Shown piece after piece: positions 1 to 8,091 of a stretch of 64,000 nucleotides of DNA. How positions within the stretch are numbered: the first letter of the stretch is position 1; each line of letters begins with the position of its first letter. Under the pieces are notes generated by a model. It was not told the origin of the DNA, did not search any database, and saw only the letters and a program-made list of their open reading frames with translations. The translations under genes were made by a program, and so were the position numbers. Origin of the DNA: Fodinicola acaciae (GTDB taxonomy: Bacteria; Actinomycetota; Actinomycetes; Mycobacteriales; HKI-0501). Where the stretch lies: the NCBI RefSeq assembly GCF_010993745.1, contig NZ_WOTN01000004.1:1054001-1118000 (forward strand), in the 5' to 3' direction.

Positions 1-996
1 GCCGGCCAGCGCGCGCAGGCCGTCGGAGGCCGGATAGAAGTGCAGGTCGGCGACCACTTCCTCGCCGGGCACGAACGAGTTGTCGAGCAGCTGGCCGTTG
101 GCGGCGAAGGACAGGATGAGCGCCGGCCGTCCGGTCCGCGCGCCGCGCAGCCAGATGCGGCGCGTACGGATCCGGGTGTCCTCGCTGTCTCGCCAGCCGA
201 GCACCTGCCAGGTGTCGGTGACCGGTGGGGTGGCCAGCACGTCCTCCCGGCTGACCGGATAGCCGATCTCGGCGCGTACGGCGGCGGCCAGCGGCGCCGG
301 CAGCTCGCCGAGCCGGCGGTGTGCGCGTACGAGCAGGCGCAGCATGCCGTACTCGGCCAGCACCGCGTCGGTCCAGCCGGGACCGACCGTGCTCAGCCGG
401 CGCAGCTTCGTCGCGATGCTCTGTGCCTGCGCGTCGACCATCCGCGCGGCCATCGCGTCCAACTGCGCGTATCCGCCGCGGGTCAGGCCGGCCAGGCCGG
501 TGCGCACCTGGTCGCTCAGCCACTGGTCGAGCTCGTCCAGGCCGGCGCTGACCCTGGCCTCGCGCTGCTCCGCTCGCCGTGCCTGCGCGACCGGATCCGG
601 CGTCCTCGGCGTCTTTTCCAGCGACTTTGCCGCGCGCTCCTCCAGCCACTCGGCGGCCCACGGCGGCACCGGCTTGTCCGTGACCTTGCCTTCCGACCAG
701 TGCAGCAGCAGTGCGAGCGCGTGCTTGCAGGGAAGCTTGCGGCTCGGACACGTGCACTTGTATGCCGGGCCGGTCAGGTCGGTGACCACGCGGTAGGTCT
801 TCAGGCCGCTGCCTTCGCAGATCCCCCAGACCGCGGTCACCGTCTGTGTGTCGGCGCTGCCGGTCTCCAGCCACGGGTTGCTCCTGGCGACCACGCGCGC
901 CGCCCGCACCGACGCCTCATCCGACGCCAGCGCCAGCACGCGCTCCACCACCCAGGGCCGACCCACACTGGCGAGCGTATCGATGCCGGGTGACAT
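1..996 (-). CDS. SWIM zinc-finger protein, 3' end outside window
   Basis: The minus-strand frame is open from an ATG at 996 to the window edge, giving 332 residues with no stop, so the C-terminus is missing. Residues 81-92 carry C81-x-C83 and C90-x-H92 (CTCPSRKLPCKH), the CxCx(n)CxH signature of the SWIM zinc finger, a predicted nucleic-acid or protein binding module. The rest is charged and helical with no enzyme motif I recognise. SWIM proteins of this type often sit beside MoxR/VWA gene sets in actinobacteria, but the downstream neighbour lies outside the window. The plus-strand frame covering the same bases is an arginine/proline-rich shadow. The gene diverges from the sulfur operon that starts near 1245. 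Confidence 0.85.
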   Translation of the reverse strand, partial: MSPGIDTLASVGRPWVVERVLALASDEASVRAARVVARSNPWLETGSADTQTVTAVWGICEGSGLKTYRVVTDLTGPAYKCTCPSRKLPCKHALALLLHWSEGKVTDKPVPPWAAEWLEERAAKSLEKTPRTPDPVAQARRAEQREARVSAGLDELDQWLSDQVRTGLAGLTRGGYAQLDAMAARMVDAQAQSIATKLRRLSTVGPGWTDAVLAEYGMLRLLVRAHRRLGELPAPLAAAVRAEIGYPVSREDVLATPPVTDTWQVLGWRDSEDTRIRTRRIWLRGARTGRPALILSFAANGQLLDNSFVPGEEVVADLHFYPASDGLRALAG

Positions 997-1054
997 CCCG
1001 GCGCCGTACGGACCGACTCGACCGACGACCCGCGCTGCCGCCCGACGTTCGCAG

Positions 1055-1091
1055 GGGACCCTTACATGCGTCAGGCGTACGTAAGGGTCCC
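1055..1091. repeat. Perfect hairpin with 15-nt loop
   Basis: GGGACCCTTAC (1055-1065) and GTAAGGGTCCC (1081-1091) are perfect 11-bp arms around a 15-nt loop, ATGCGTCAGGCGTAC. It lies between the divergent SWIM gene and the sulfur operon. The architecture recurs at 20310-20356, 25532-25558 and 39573-39615, which suggests a dispersed palindrome family. There is no T-tract, so it is not a classical intrinsic terminator. Confidence 0.6.
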
Positions 1092-1136
1092 GTGGCGCGC
1101 GTACGGGAATAGAAGGCGGGTCACAGGGCATTTGCA

Positions 1137-1166
1137 TTGCTAACGCTCCGGGACGCGCCGTACGGT
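1137..1166 (+). promoter_or_regulatory. Possible promoter for the sulfur operon
   Basis: TTGCTA (1137-1142), 18 bp, then TACGGT (1161-1166) resembles a primary-sigma promoter and lies 78 bp upstream of the leader peptide. The match is moderate and rests on sequence alone. Confidence 0.3.
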
Positions 1167-1244
1167 AGCGGATGACTCCGGCCGCGGCGGCCGGCTGGCC
1201 TCGCAGTGCGGCGGGACCGAGATCATGACTCTCGTGGAGGCGAC

Positions 1245-1319
1245 ATGCGCTGGAGGTTGGGTCTGACCCAACGCCGCCACGTCGACCTCGGCCGCGTCCA
1301 CAGCTCCACCTGTCGCTGA
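1245..1319 (+). CDS. Cysteine-type leader peptide of the sulfur operon
   Basis: A 24-codon frame starts with ATG four bases after a GGAGG ribosome site and ends in TGA. The peptide contains RRHVDLGRVHSSTCR, the pattern of short actinobacterial peptides annotated as putative leader peptides in front of sulfur assimilation genes: an Arg-rich start, RRHVDL, and a Cys near the C-terminus. It lies 80 bp upstream of the flavin monooxygenase operon. A second peptide of the same length and pattern is at 25753-25827, before a sulfonate-type transporter. The likely role is in cis: ribosome behaviour at the C-terminal Cys codon would report cysteine supply. An imperfect hairpin at 1367-1391 ends next to the GGAG of the first enzyme gene and could be the controlled structure. 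The family match is strong; the mechanism is inference. Confidence 0.8.
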   Translation: MRWRLGLTQRRHVDLGRVHSSTCR

Positions 1320-1399
1320 TTCCCGCCTTTCCGCCACCTGGCCGGCAGTCGGCGCGCGACGCCTGGGTTTCCGGCCGCCACGGCCCGAAACGGAGTCTC

Positions 1400-2533
1400 A
1401 TGCCAGCACTTTCCCGACCGATCCTCGGCATCGCCGCCGACGCGGCCGGCCATCACCCGGCCGGCTGGACGCAGTCGTCGGCCGATCCGCGTACGTTGCT
1501 CACCGCCGGCTATCACGTCGGCCTCGCTCAGCTGGCCGAACGCGGCCGGTTCGACTTTCTCACCATCGCCGACTCGTTCGCGCCGGGTCCGGAGACCGAC
1601 GCGACCGCCAGTGGCCGGTTGGACGCGTTGTTGACCGCGGCCAGGGTTGGTCCGGTGACACGGCACATCGGCCTGCTGCCGACCGTCACGACCACCCACA
1701 CCGAGCCGTTCCACGTGTCGAAATCGTTGGCCACGCTGGATTTCGTCAGCCTCGGCCGGGCCGGCTGGCAGGTCGAGGTGTCGCGTACGGCCGCCGAGGC
1801 CGCGCACTTCGGACGCAAAACCGTTGCTCCATCGGACAAACTCTGGTCCGAGGCCAGCGACGCGATCGATGTCGTACGCCGCCTGTGGGACAGCTGGGAG
1901 GACGACGCGGAAATCCGCGACGCCGCGACCGGTCGGTTCATCGACCGCGACAAACTGCATTATGTCGACTTCTCCGGTGAGTTTTTCTCCGTACGCGGAC
2001 CGTCGATCACTCCGCGGCCGCCGCAGGGCCATCCGCTGATCGCCGTACGCGTCGACGATCCGGAGGCGGTCGCGGTCGCCGCGCGGTGGGCCGACATCGT
2101 ACGCACCGCGGCAAAAGACATCACCGAGGCGGCCGCGATTCGTGAGCGCGTACGCGCCGAGATCGCCGCCAACGGACGCGACCCGGACGAGGTCGCCTTC
2201 CTCGTCGACGTGGCGACGACCGTCGCCGAGACGGCCGCCGAAGCGACCGCGTTGGACGAAAGACTCAATGCCCGCAAGCATTTCACGCCACCGGGCCTGA
2301 CCTTTGTCGGCGGCGGCGCGGAACTCGCCGAGCGGATCGAGGAATGGCGGGCGTACGTCGACGGATTCACCCTGTCGGCGGCCGTCCTGCCGCAGGGCCT
2401 GGAAGCGATCGTCGACCACACCATTCCGGTGTTGACCGATCGCGGCATCCATCCGCGGGCGTACCCGCCTGGGTCGTTCCGTGAGCGGTTTGGCCTGCGC
2501 CGGCCGGAAAACCAGTACGCGGAGGCGACATGA
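1400..2533 (+). CDS. LLM-class FMN-dependent monooxygenase (NtaA/SnaA/DszA group)
   Basis: The 377-residue product is a luciferase-like TIM-barrel flavin monooxygenase. It has the group's N-terminal start and the mid-region LATLDFVSLGRAGWQVEVS, matching the conserved LDHLSGGRxGWNxVT segment of NtaA/SnaA/DszA enzymes. Such enzymes use reduced FMN from a partner reductase plus O2 to oxidise organosulfur or amino-polycarboxylate substrates. ATG at 1400 follows a GGAG site. The next gene overlaps by 4 bp, and two flavin reductases follow in the same operon, so FMNH2 supply is built in. The sulfur-type leader peptide upstream suggests C-S bond cleavage for sulfur scavenging. The actual substrate cannot be read from the sequence. 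Confidence 0.88.
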   Translation: MPALSRPILGIAADAAGHHPAGWTQSSADPRTLLTAGYHVGLAQLAERGRFDFLTIADSFAPGPETDATASGRLDALLTAARVGPVTRHIGLLPTVTTTHTEPFHVSKSLATLDFVSLGRAGWQVEVSRTAAEAAHFGRKTVAPSDKLWSEASDAIDVVRRLWDSWEDDAEIRDAATGRFIDRDKLHYVDFSGEFFSVRGPSITPRPPQGHPLIAVRVDDPEAVAVAARWADIVRTAAKDITEAAAIRERVRAEIAANGRDPDEVAFLVDVATTVAETAAEATALDERLNARKHFTPPGLTFVGGGAELAERIEEWRAYVDGFTLSAAVLPQGLEAIVDHTIPVLTDRGIHPRAYPPGSFRERFGLRRPENQYAEAT

Positions 2534-3837
2534 CCAAGCAGATCCACCTCGCGGCGCATTTTCCCGGCGTCAACAACACCACGGTCTGGAGCGACCCGCG
2601 CTCCGGCAGCAACATCGACTTCAGCGGCTTCGTCCATCTTGCCAAGACCGCCGAACGCGGAAAGATGGACTTCTTCTTCCTCGCCGAGGGCCTGCGACTT
2701 CGCGAGCAGCGCGGCAAAATCCACGATCTCGATGTGGTCGGCCGGCCGGACACCTTCACCGTGCTCGCCGCTCTCGCGGCGGTGACCGAGAAACTCGGCC
2801 TTGGCGGCACGATCAACGCGACCTTCAACGAACCGTACGAGCTGGCCCGGCAGTTCGCCGCGCTCGACCACCTTTCCGGCGGCCGCGCGGCGTGGAACGT
2901 CGTCACCTCCTCTGACGCGTTCACGGGTGAGAACTTCCGTCGCGGCGGCTATCTCGACCATGCCGCGCGATATGACCGCGCGGCCGAGACGGTGCAGACG
3001 GCACGAGAGCTGTGGGACACCGGAGTCGGCGAGTTTTCCCACCAGGGCAGGCAGTTTGACATCCACGGCGAGTTCAACACACCGACTCCGCCGCAGGGAC
3101 ATCCGGTCGTCATCCAGGCCGGCGACTCCGACAGCGGCCGGGAATTCGGCGCGGCCACCGCGGACGCGATTTTCTCCGCCCATGGCACGTTGGCGGCCGG
3201 CCAGGCCTTCTACCGGGACGTGAAAGGCCGGCTGGCGAAATACGGGCGTACGCCCGACCAGCTGAAAATCCTGCCGGGCGCCACCTTCGTGCTCGGCGAC
3301 ACCGACGAGGAGGCGCGCGAAAACGCGCGACAGATCCGGTTGCGGCAGGTCGGTCCGCAGACCGCGATCGCCTTCGCCGAGCAGCTGTGGAACCGCGATC
3401 TTTCCGCGTACGACCCGGAAGGACCGCTGCCGGACCTCGAGCCGGCCGACGACGCCGTGTCGATTTCGCAGGGTCGCGCGCGTACGCACCGCGACCGGCT
3501 GACGAGCGTCGAGCGGTGGCGGCAGATCGCCGCGGAAAAGGGCCTCAACCTCCGGCAGACCGTCATCGAGGTCACCGGCCGGCAATCCTTTGTCGGCACA
3601 CCGCGGAAAGTCGCTGAGGAGATCAACGCGTACGTGCAAAGGGACGCGGCCGACGGCTTCATCCTGATCCCGCACCTGACCCCGACCGGCCTGGACGAGT
3701 TCGTCGACAAGGTCATCCCGGAGTTGCAGGAACGCGGCGTCTTTCGCGGTGACTACACCGGAAACACCCTACGCGACCATCTGGACCTGGCGCCGGTCGG
3801 GCAGGACGACCGACGGAGCGGAGTGATCTCGGCATGA
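2530..3837 (+). CDS. LLM-class FMN-dependent monooxygenase (NtaA group)
   Basis: This 435-residue enzyme is a full-length member of the NtaA/SnaA/DszA monooxygenases. Recognisable blocks are the N-terminal LAAHFPGVNNTTVW, LDHLSGGRAAWNVVTSSD in the middle, and PQGHPVVIQAGDSDSGREF, where these enzymes carry a PQxxPxxxQAGxSxxG motif. It starts inside the stop of the previous monooxygenase (ATGA overlap) and overlaps the FMN reductase by 4 bp. The two monooxygenases are different members of one family and not recent duplicates, so they probably act on different substrates or successive steps. Reduced flavin would come from the two reductases downstream. Confidence 0.9.
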   Translation: MTKQIHLAAHFPGVNNTTVWSDPRSGSNIDFSGFVHLAKTAERGKMDFFFLAEGLRLREQRGKIHDLDVVGRPDTFTVLAALAAVTEKLGLGGTINATFNEPYELARQFAALDHLSGGRAAWNVVTSSDAFTGENFRRGGYLDHAARYDRAAETVQTARELWDTGVGEFSHQGRQFDIHGEFNTPTPPQGHPVVIQAGDSDSGREFGAATADAIFSAHGTLAAGQAFYRDVKGRLAKYGRTPDQLKILPGATFVLGDTDEEARENARQIRLRQVGPQTAIAFAEQLWNRDLSAYDPEGPLPDLEPADDAVSISQGRARTHRDRLTSVERWRQIAAEKGLNLRQTVIEVTGRQSFVGTPRKVAEEINAYVQRDAADGFILIPHLTPTGLDEFVDKVIPELQERGVFRGDYTGNTLRDHLDLAPVGQDDRRSGVISA

Positions 3838-4358
3838 GCGAGGCTTTGACGCTGATCGGCCACCCACGGGCCGGCTCGCGCACCGGCGCGCTGGCGCGGG
3901 CGGTGGCGACCGCGATCGGTGGCAGCGTGCCCGGCCTGGACGAGTGGCGGACACTGGAGCTCGCCGAGGTCGTCCAGGTGCGGATCGCCGGCCAGCCCGA
4001 CGACCGGCCGACGCCGCCGGCCACCGGCGACGATCCTTTCACGCTGGTGAAAAGCGCGCGGCTCGTGGTGGTGGCGACGCCGTCGTTCAAGGGGACCTAC
4101 ACCGGCCTGCTCAAGGCATTCATCGACCTGCTGCCGCCGGGACATCTCGGTGAGACGGTCGTGGTGCCGATCGCCGTCGCCGGCTCCGACGCGCACGTAC
4201 AGTCCACATCGGACACTCTGCGCGCGGTGCTTGTCGAGGTCGGCGCGACCGTACCGGTGGTGCTGGGTGTGCCGGAGTCGGCGCTGGCCGAAAGTGACGC
4301 GATAGCACAGAAGTTCGTCGCCGATCGCGCCGCCGAGATCGCACGGGCGCTGGCATGA
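3834..4358 (+). CDS. NADPH-dependent FMN reductase, SsuE/MsuE type
   Basis: A flavodoxin-fold FMN reductase of 174 residues. The segment PSFKGTYTGLLKAFIDLLP matches the conserved P(I/S)(Y/F)KxxYTGxLKAFxDLLP of SsuE/MsuE, the reductases that feed FMNH2 to alkanesulfonate monooxygenases. It overlaps the upstream monooxygenase and the downstream flavin reductase by 4 bp each, so the proteins are probably made together. Its presence is the best internal evidence that this operon is a sulfonate- or sulfone-type desulfurisation set rather than nitrilotriacetate degradation. Confidence 0.88.
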   Translation: MSEALTLIGHPRAGSRTGALARAVATAIGGSVPGLDEWRTLELAEVVQVRIAGQPDDRPTPPATGDDPFTLVKSARLVVVATPSFKGTYTGLLKAFIDLLPPGHLGETVVVPIAVAGSDAHVQSTSDTLRAVLVEVGATVPVVLGVPESALAESDAIAQKFVADRAAEIARALA

Positions 4359-4882
4359 GCAGCCTGGCGGCCCTGGTGAGCGACGCCCGGCCGGACGGTG
4401 TCGACCTGATCTTCCGCGAGGTTTTCCGGCGGCACGCGGTCGGTGTCGCGGTCGTCACGGCCGGCGTCGACAAGCCGGTCGGTTTCACCGCGACCTCGCT
4501 GGTCTCGGTGTCGGCCGAGCCGCCGTTGCTCAGTTTCAACATTTCCAAAACGTCATCGAGCTGGCCGACCGTCTGCCGGTCGGAGCACCTGGCGATCCAC
4601 CTGCTCGCCGAACACCAGGGTGCGGTGGCGACCGTCTTCGCGACCAGCGGCATCGACCGGTTTGCCGAGGTGCCGGGGTGGCGCCGCGGACCGTACCAGG
4701 TGCCGCTGCTGCCCGACGCGCTCGCACATCTGGTCGCTCGCGTGCACACTCGGATCGACGCCGGTGATCACGCGGTCGTGATCGCCGCGGTGCTCGACGG
4801 CGCGCACACGGACGCCGCGCCGCTGGTCGCGCACCAAGGTGGCTGGACCGGACTGCGGCAACGACAGGGAGACAGCAGATGA
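4355..4882 (+). CDS. Flavin reductase, FMN-binding split-barrel family
   Basis: The 175-residue protein belongs to the split-barrel flavin reductase group (DszD/HpaC-like). It shows the family start [13 protein letters not shown], then [19 protein letters not shown], then [16 protein letters not shown], the usual flavin-pocket blocks. Enzymes of this group reduce free FMN or FAD with NAD(P)H. It overlaps both neighbours by 4 bp. Two unrelated reductase folds side by side in one operon is unusual; each may serve a different monooxygenase here. Confidence 0.85.
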   Translation: MSSLAALVSDARPDGVDLIFREVFRRHAVGVAVVTAGVDKPVGFTATSLVSVSAEPPLLSFNISKTSSSWPTVCRSEHLAIHLLAEHQGAVATVFATSGIDRFAEVPGWRRGPYQVPLLPDALAHLVARVHTRIDAGDHAVVIAAVLDGAHTDAAPLVAHQGGWTGLRQRQGDSR

Positions 4883-5988
4883 CCCGACTGTCCATTTTGG
4901 ACCTGTCGCCGGTCGGCGCTGGCGGCACTGCCGCGCAGGCCGTCCATAACAGCGTCGACCTGGCGCGAAAGGCGGAGGCGGCTGGATATCACCGTTATTG
5001 GCTGGCCGAGCATCACATCGCACCTGGCGTGGCCAGCTCGGCCACCGCGGTGCTGATCGGCCAGATCGCGGCCGCGACGAAGACGATCCGCGTCGGCTCC
5101 GGTGCCGTCCAGCTCGGCCATCACACCGCGCTGTCGGTCGCGGAGGAATTTGGCACGCTGGCGGCGTTTTACCCCGGCCGCATCGACCTCGGCCTCGGCC
5201 GCTCCGGCCACCGTAAGCCACCACCGCCCGGCGTGAGAATTCCGGAACCGCCGCGTGGCGAACGAAAGGTCGTCGACGGCCTGGTCGTTCCGGCCGGATT
5301 TCCGATCACGCCGATGGCCACCTCGCCGCGGCTGGTGTTGGAAAACCGGCTGATTCACCTGCCGGGCGCCGAGCCGGTCGATTACGGCGACGCCGTACAC
5401 GACATTTTGGCCTTCCTCAACGGAAACTACAGCTTGGATGGGTTGGAGGCGCACGCCACGCCCGGCGAGGGCGCGGACGTGCAGCCGTGGATCTTCGGCA
5501 GCAGCGGTGGTGAAAGTGCGATCTTGGCTGGAAAGCTTGGCCTGCCCTTTGCTGCCAGCTATCACGTGGCGCCGGCCAAGGTGCTGGAGGCTGTGGCCGG
5601 CTATCGTGAGGCTTTCCGTCCGTCCGAACGGTTTCCGCGGCCGTACGTGGCGGTCAGCGCCGACATCGTGGTCGCCGACTCCGACGAGCGCGCCGCCGAG
5701 CTGGCTTCGCCGTATGGCCTGTGGGTCCTCAGCATCCGCTCCGGTCGCGGCGCGATTTCCTTTCCCACGCCGGAAGAAGCCGCCAAACATGAGTGGACCG
5801 ACGAGGAACGCGAGCTGGTTGTCGACCGGCTGGACACGCAGTTTGTCGGCTCACCGGCGACGGTCGCGGAAAAACTGCGTACGCTCCAACGCGTCACCGG
5901 CGCCGACGAGCTCATCTTGACCACCATCACGCACGACTACGCCGACCGAGTCCGCTCACACCAACTCATCGCCGCCGAACTCGCCTGA
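4879..5988 (+). CDS. LLM-class oxidoreductase, MsnO8-like
   Basis: A luciferase-like monooxygenase of 369 residues from a different subgroup than the first two. The start [29 protein letters not shown] and [20 protein letters not shown] are typical of the MsnO8/YhbW-like subgroup, which is closer to bacterial luciferase. It is the last gene of the operon, starting in the stop of the flavin reductase. The operon therefore encodes three flavin-dependent oxygenases and two flavin reductases. A hairpin follows at 6015-6030. Substrate unknown. Confidence 0.85.
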   Translation: MTRLSILDLSPVGAGGTAAQAVHNSVDLARKAEAAGYHRYWLAEHHIAPGVASSATAVLIGQIAAATKTIRVGSGAVQLGHHTALSVAEEFGTLAAFYPGRIDLGLGRSGHRKPPPPGVRIPEPPRGERKVVDGLVVPAGFPITPMATSPRLVLENRLIHLPGAEPVDYGDAVHDILAFLNGNYSLDGLEAHATPGEGADVQPWIFGSSGGESAILAGKLGLPFAASYHVAPAKVLEAVAGYREAFRPSERFPRPYVAVSADIVVADSDERAAELASPYGLWVLSIRSGRGAISFPTPEEAAKHEWTDEERELVVDRLDTQFVGSPATVAEKLRTLQRVTGADELILTTITHDYADRVRSHQLIAAELA

Positions 5989-6310
5989 CGCGGCTCACGC
6001 GGAGAAAAGAATGCGGCCCCTCACGGGGCCACCCCGCTGGTCGTAGCCAGCATCGTCCTTCCAGCATACCCGACGTTCGCCGGTTTTTATCCACCTCTCT
6101 ACGATTTGGCTGTCAGGCAATAGGCCCGCACGGGGAGGAGGCCGCCGAACGATGCCGACGTCGTGGCTTCATTGATGAGGCACATCTGCGCTCGTCTCTT
6201 TTACCGGACAGTGTGCATATCCCAGGCAAAGGACGTGCGTGTCGGCCAGCCACGTGGTGCGGTTGACGAGCCGCCGATTGGCGTGACCTCTCAGTTCCCC
6301 CAACAGTCTC
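5989..6310. other. Intergenic region with terminator-like hairpin
   Basis: No supported gene in these 322 bp between the convergent sulfur operon and PAP2 gene. GGCCCC (6015-6020), loop TCAC, GGGGCC (6025-6030) is a compact GC hairpin 27 bp after the last stop and probably terminates the operon. A weaker GCTGG/CCAGC stem follows at 6036-6051. I see no tRNA fold or other RNA signature. Confidence 0.5.
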
Positions 6311-7054
6311 TCAAGCGCGGGGTGGGCGTGAGCGTTGCAGGCGCGCGGTCAGGGACCGTACGGACCGGCGAAACGGCGGATGACTGGCGACCCCGGCTCC
6401 AACCAGCACCAGGGTCAGCCAGCCGAGTCCGACCATGGTCCCGGCGAGTACGTCGGTCAGCCAGTGCACGCCGAGATAGACGCGGCTGACCGACACCGCG
6501 ACGACCATCGCACCGGCCGCCAGCGCGACGGTCAGCCGCGCCCACAGCGCGCGTACGAGGCAGCAGCCGACGAAGGCCAGCACGCTGTACGTCGACGCCG
6601 ACAGCAGGGCGTGGCCGGACGGGTACGAGTAGCCGCCGGCGTTGGACAGCCAGAAGCCGTGCGGCGGCCGGGCCCGGTGGACCAGCACCTTGGCGGTCGT
6701 ACTCACCAGCTCCGCGCCGACCAGCGTCACCAGCACCAACACCCCCGGCCAGATCGATCGCAGCCGCCACATCCCCAGCGCCGCCACCGCCAGCGCGACC
6801 ACGACCAGGCCGGGACCGGCGCCGAGCGCGGTGACGGTGGCGAAGAAGCCGGTCAGCGGCGCGGCGCGGTGGTGTACGGCGAACGCGAGCACCGGCTGGT
6901 CCCAGCCGGCGATCCCGTCCCGCTCGTTGACCGCGTCCAGCAGCGCCAGGAACCCGAAGGTCAGCACGAGCAGCGCGATGACACCGGCCGCGACCAGCTG
7001 GCTGAGCCGCGGCCGGCTGGACCGGACGAGGGAGGTGCTCACGGCCAACCACAC
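6311..7054 (-). CDS. PAP2-family membrane phosphatase
   Basis: The 247-residue integral membrane protein has all three PAP2 phosphatase motifs in order: KVLVHRARP (122-130), PSGH (145-148) and SRVYLGVHWLTD (190-201). These carry the catalytic histidines and phosphate-binding arginines facing the outer side of the membrane. Several hydrophobic segments flank them. Family members dephosphorylate lipid phosphates such as phosphatidic acid or undecaprenyl pyrophosphate. The GTG start at 7054 is the longest choice; an internal GTG four codons later is possible. It diverges from the small membrane protein gene at 7113. Confidence 0.88.
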   Translation of the reverse strand: MWLAVSTSLVRSSRPRLSQLVAAGVIALLVLTFGFLALLDAVNERDGIAGWDQPVLAFAVHHRAAPLTGFFATVTALGAGPGLVVVALAVAALGMWRLRSIWPGVLVLVTLVGAELVSTTAKVLVHRARPPHGFWLSNAGGYSYPSGHALLSASTYSVLAFVGCCLVRALWARLTVALAAGAMVVAVSVSRVYLGVHWLTDVLAGTMVGLGWLTLVLVGAGVASHPPFRRSVRSLTARLQRSRPPRA

Positions 7055-7112
7055 TACGAGCCGGACGCGAGTCGTTCGGCCGTTCCGTGCAGGACGGCGG
7101 CATACTGAGCCT

Positions 7113-7526
7113 ATGCCGGTCGTACGGTTGATGGGACGCGCCTTCCACGAGATCTACCGGGTCGTCCGCGGCACGACGCCGACCCACCAGCACCTTCGCG
7201 AGCGGCTGGTCTTCCTGTTCGTGCTCAGCGTGGTCGTCGACCTGATCTCCAGCGCGGTCATCCTGTACGCCGAGCACGCGGCTCCGGGGACCCAGATCCA
7301 CACGTACGGTGACGCGTTCTTCTGGACGACCGGCCAGCTGCTGACGGTGTCGTCCAACCTCGCCAACCCGATCAGTCCGCTGGCGCGAGCGGTCGACATC
7401 GGGCTGGAGTTCTACGCGATCACCGTGGTCGCCTCGCTCGCCGGCTCGATGGGGGCCTTCTTCCATCGCCGCGGCCTGGAACGTCATCCGATGCACCTGC
7501 CACCGGCCACCACCGACCTCAGCTGA
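7113..7526 (+). CDS. Small two-TM membrane protein, K-channel-like topology
   Basis: A 137-residue protein with a transmembrane segment near residues 32-54 (FVLSVVVDLISSAVILYAEH), a middle segment TYGDAFFWTTGQLLTVSSN that resembles a channel pore helix, and a second hydrophobic helix near residues 92-112. The TM-pore-TM layout resembles two-TM ion-channel domains, but no TVGYG selectivity filter follows the pore-like helix. Conduction is therefore unproven and this may be a channel-derived accessory protein. ATG at 7113 lies 58 bp from the divergent PAP2 start. An AT-containing hairpin follows the stop. Confidence 0.7.
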   Translation: MPVVRLMGRAFHEIYRVVRGTTPTHQHLRERLVFLFVLSVVVDLISSAVILYAEHAAPGTQIHTYGDAFFWTTGQLLTVSSNLANPISPLARAVDIGLEFYAITVVASLAGSMGAFFHRRGLERHPMHLPPATTDLS

Positions 7527-8091
7527 CGAGGCATTTTCCGGATCGGAAATTGCCATGACGCCGCGTAGGGGTGGGGTAACTCACCTACTGAGACGATCAC
7601 GACACCGGAATGCCGGCGAGTGTGCGATTCCGCCGGATTCTCGCGGGGAATACACAGGAAAGGTCGCGTACCGCAATTCCGCCGAATTGGCCCAGAGCAA
7701 AGGTACTTAACCGTTGGGATGACGCGCCGAAGGTATGTCCTACTTCCGGGGTACGTGCGGATGGCACCTCCGGGTGGCGAGGCACGTGCGCGTTTGGCCT
7801 ATTCTTTGGTTTGTGCCGGTTCGGCGATGAAGCCGATCACCGCTGGACGGACGGGCAGTGGGAGGGGCTGGCTGCGGTGACTCGGACCATTCCGATGACG
7901 CACTCAGCGACCTCTCAGTGCGCGGGTCGTAGGGTTGATTTGTTGCGTCCCGGTCGCCAAAGCCCGGAAATACCATTCCGAGCGTCGGTGCCGCCTCACG
8001 GTTGTCACCGGTTGTTCATGACCAGGCAAAGTTGGGCAGTGACCATGAAGTCATCGATGACGACCGCAGCCCGGACCGAAACCAGGCCCAT
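7527..8091. other. Long 5' region before the glycosylation operon
   Basis: These 565 bp separate the small membrane protein from the fused transporter-glycosyltransferase gene. Apart from the hairpin at 7530-7554 I see no supported gene. Base composition is less GC-rich than the coding regions, and several short inverted and direct repeats are present. It could hold a long 5' leader, but I could not match it to a known riboswitch class. Confidence 0.35.
7530..7554 (+). terminator. Terminator-like hairpin after the small membrane protein
   Basis: GGCATTTTCCG, a 3-nt loop, then CGGAAATTGCC form a near-perfect stem (one mismatch) starting at the stop of the upstream gene. Confidence 0.4.

Noticed and set aside
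6000-6160. Possible structured RNA after the sulfur operon
   Set aside because: Only simple hairpins; no tRNA, SRP RNA or tmRNA signature.
7600-8091. Possible riboswitch before the glycosylation operon
   Set aside because: I could not match the core of any riboswitch class with confidence.
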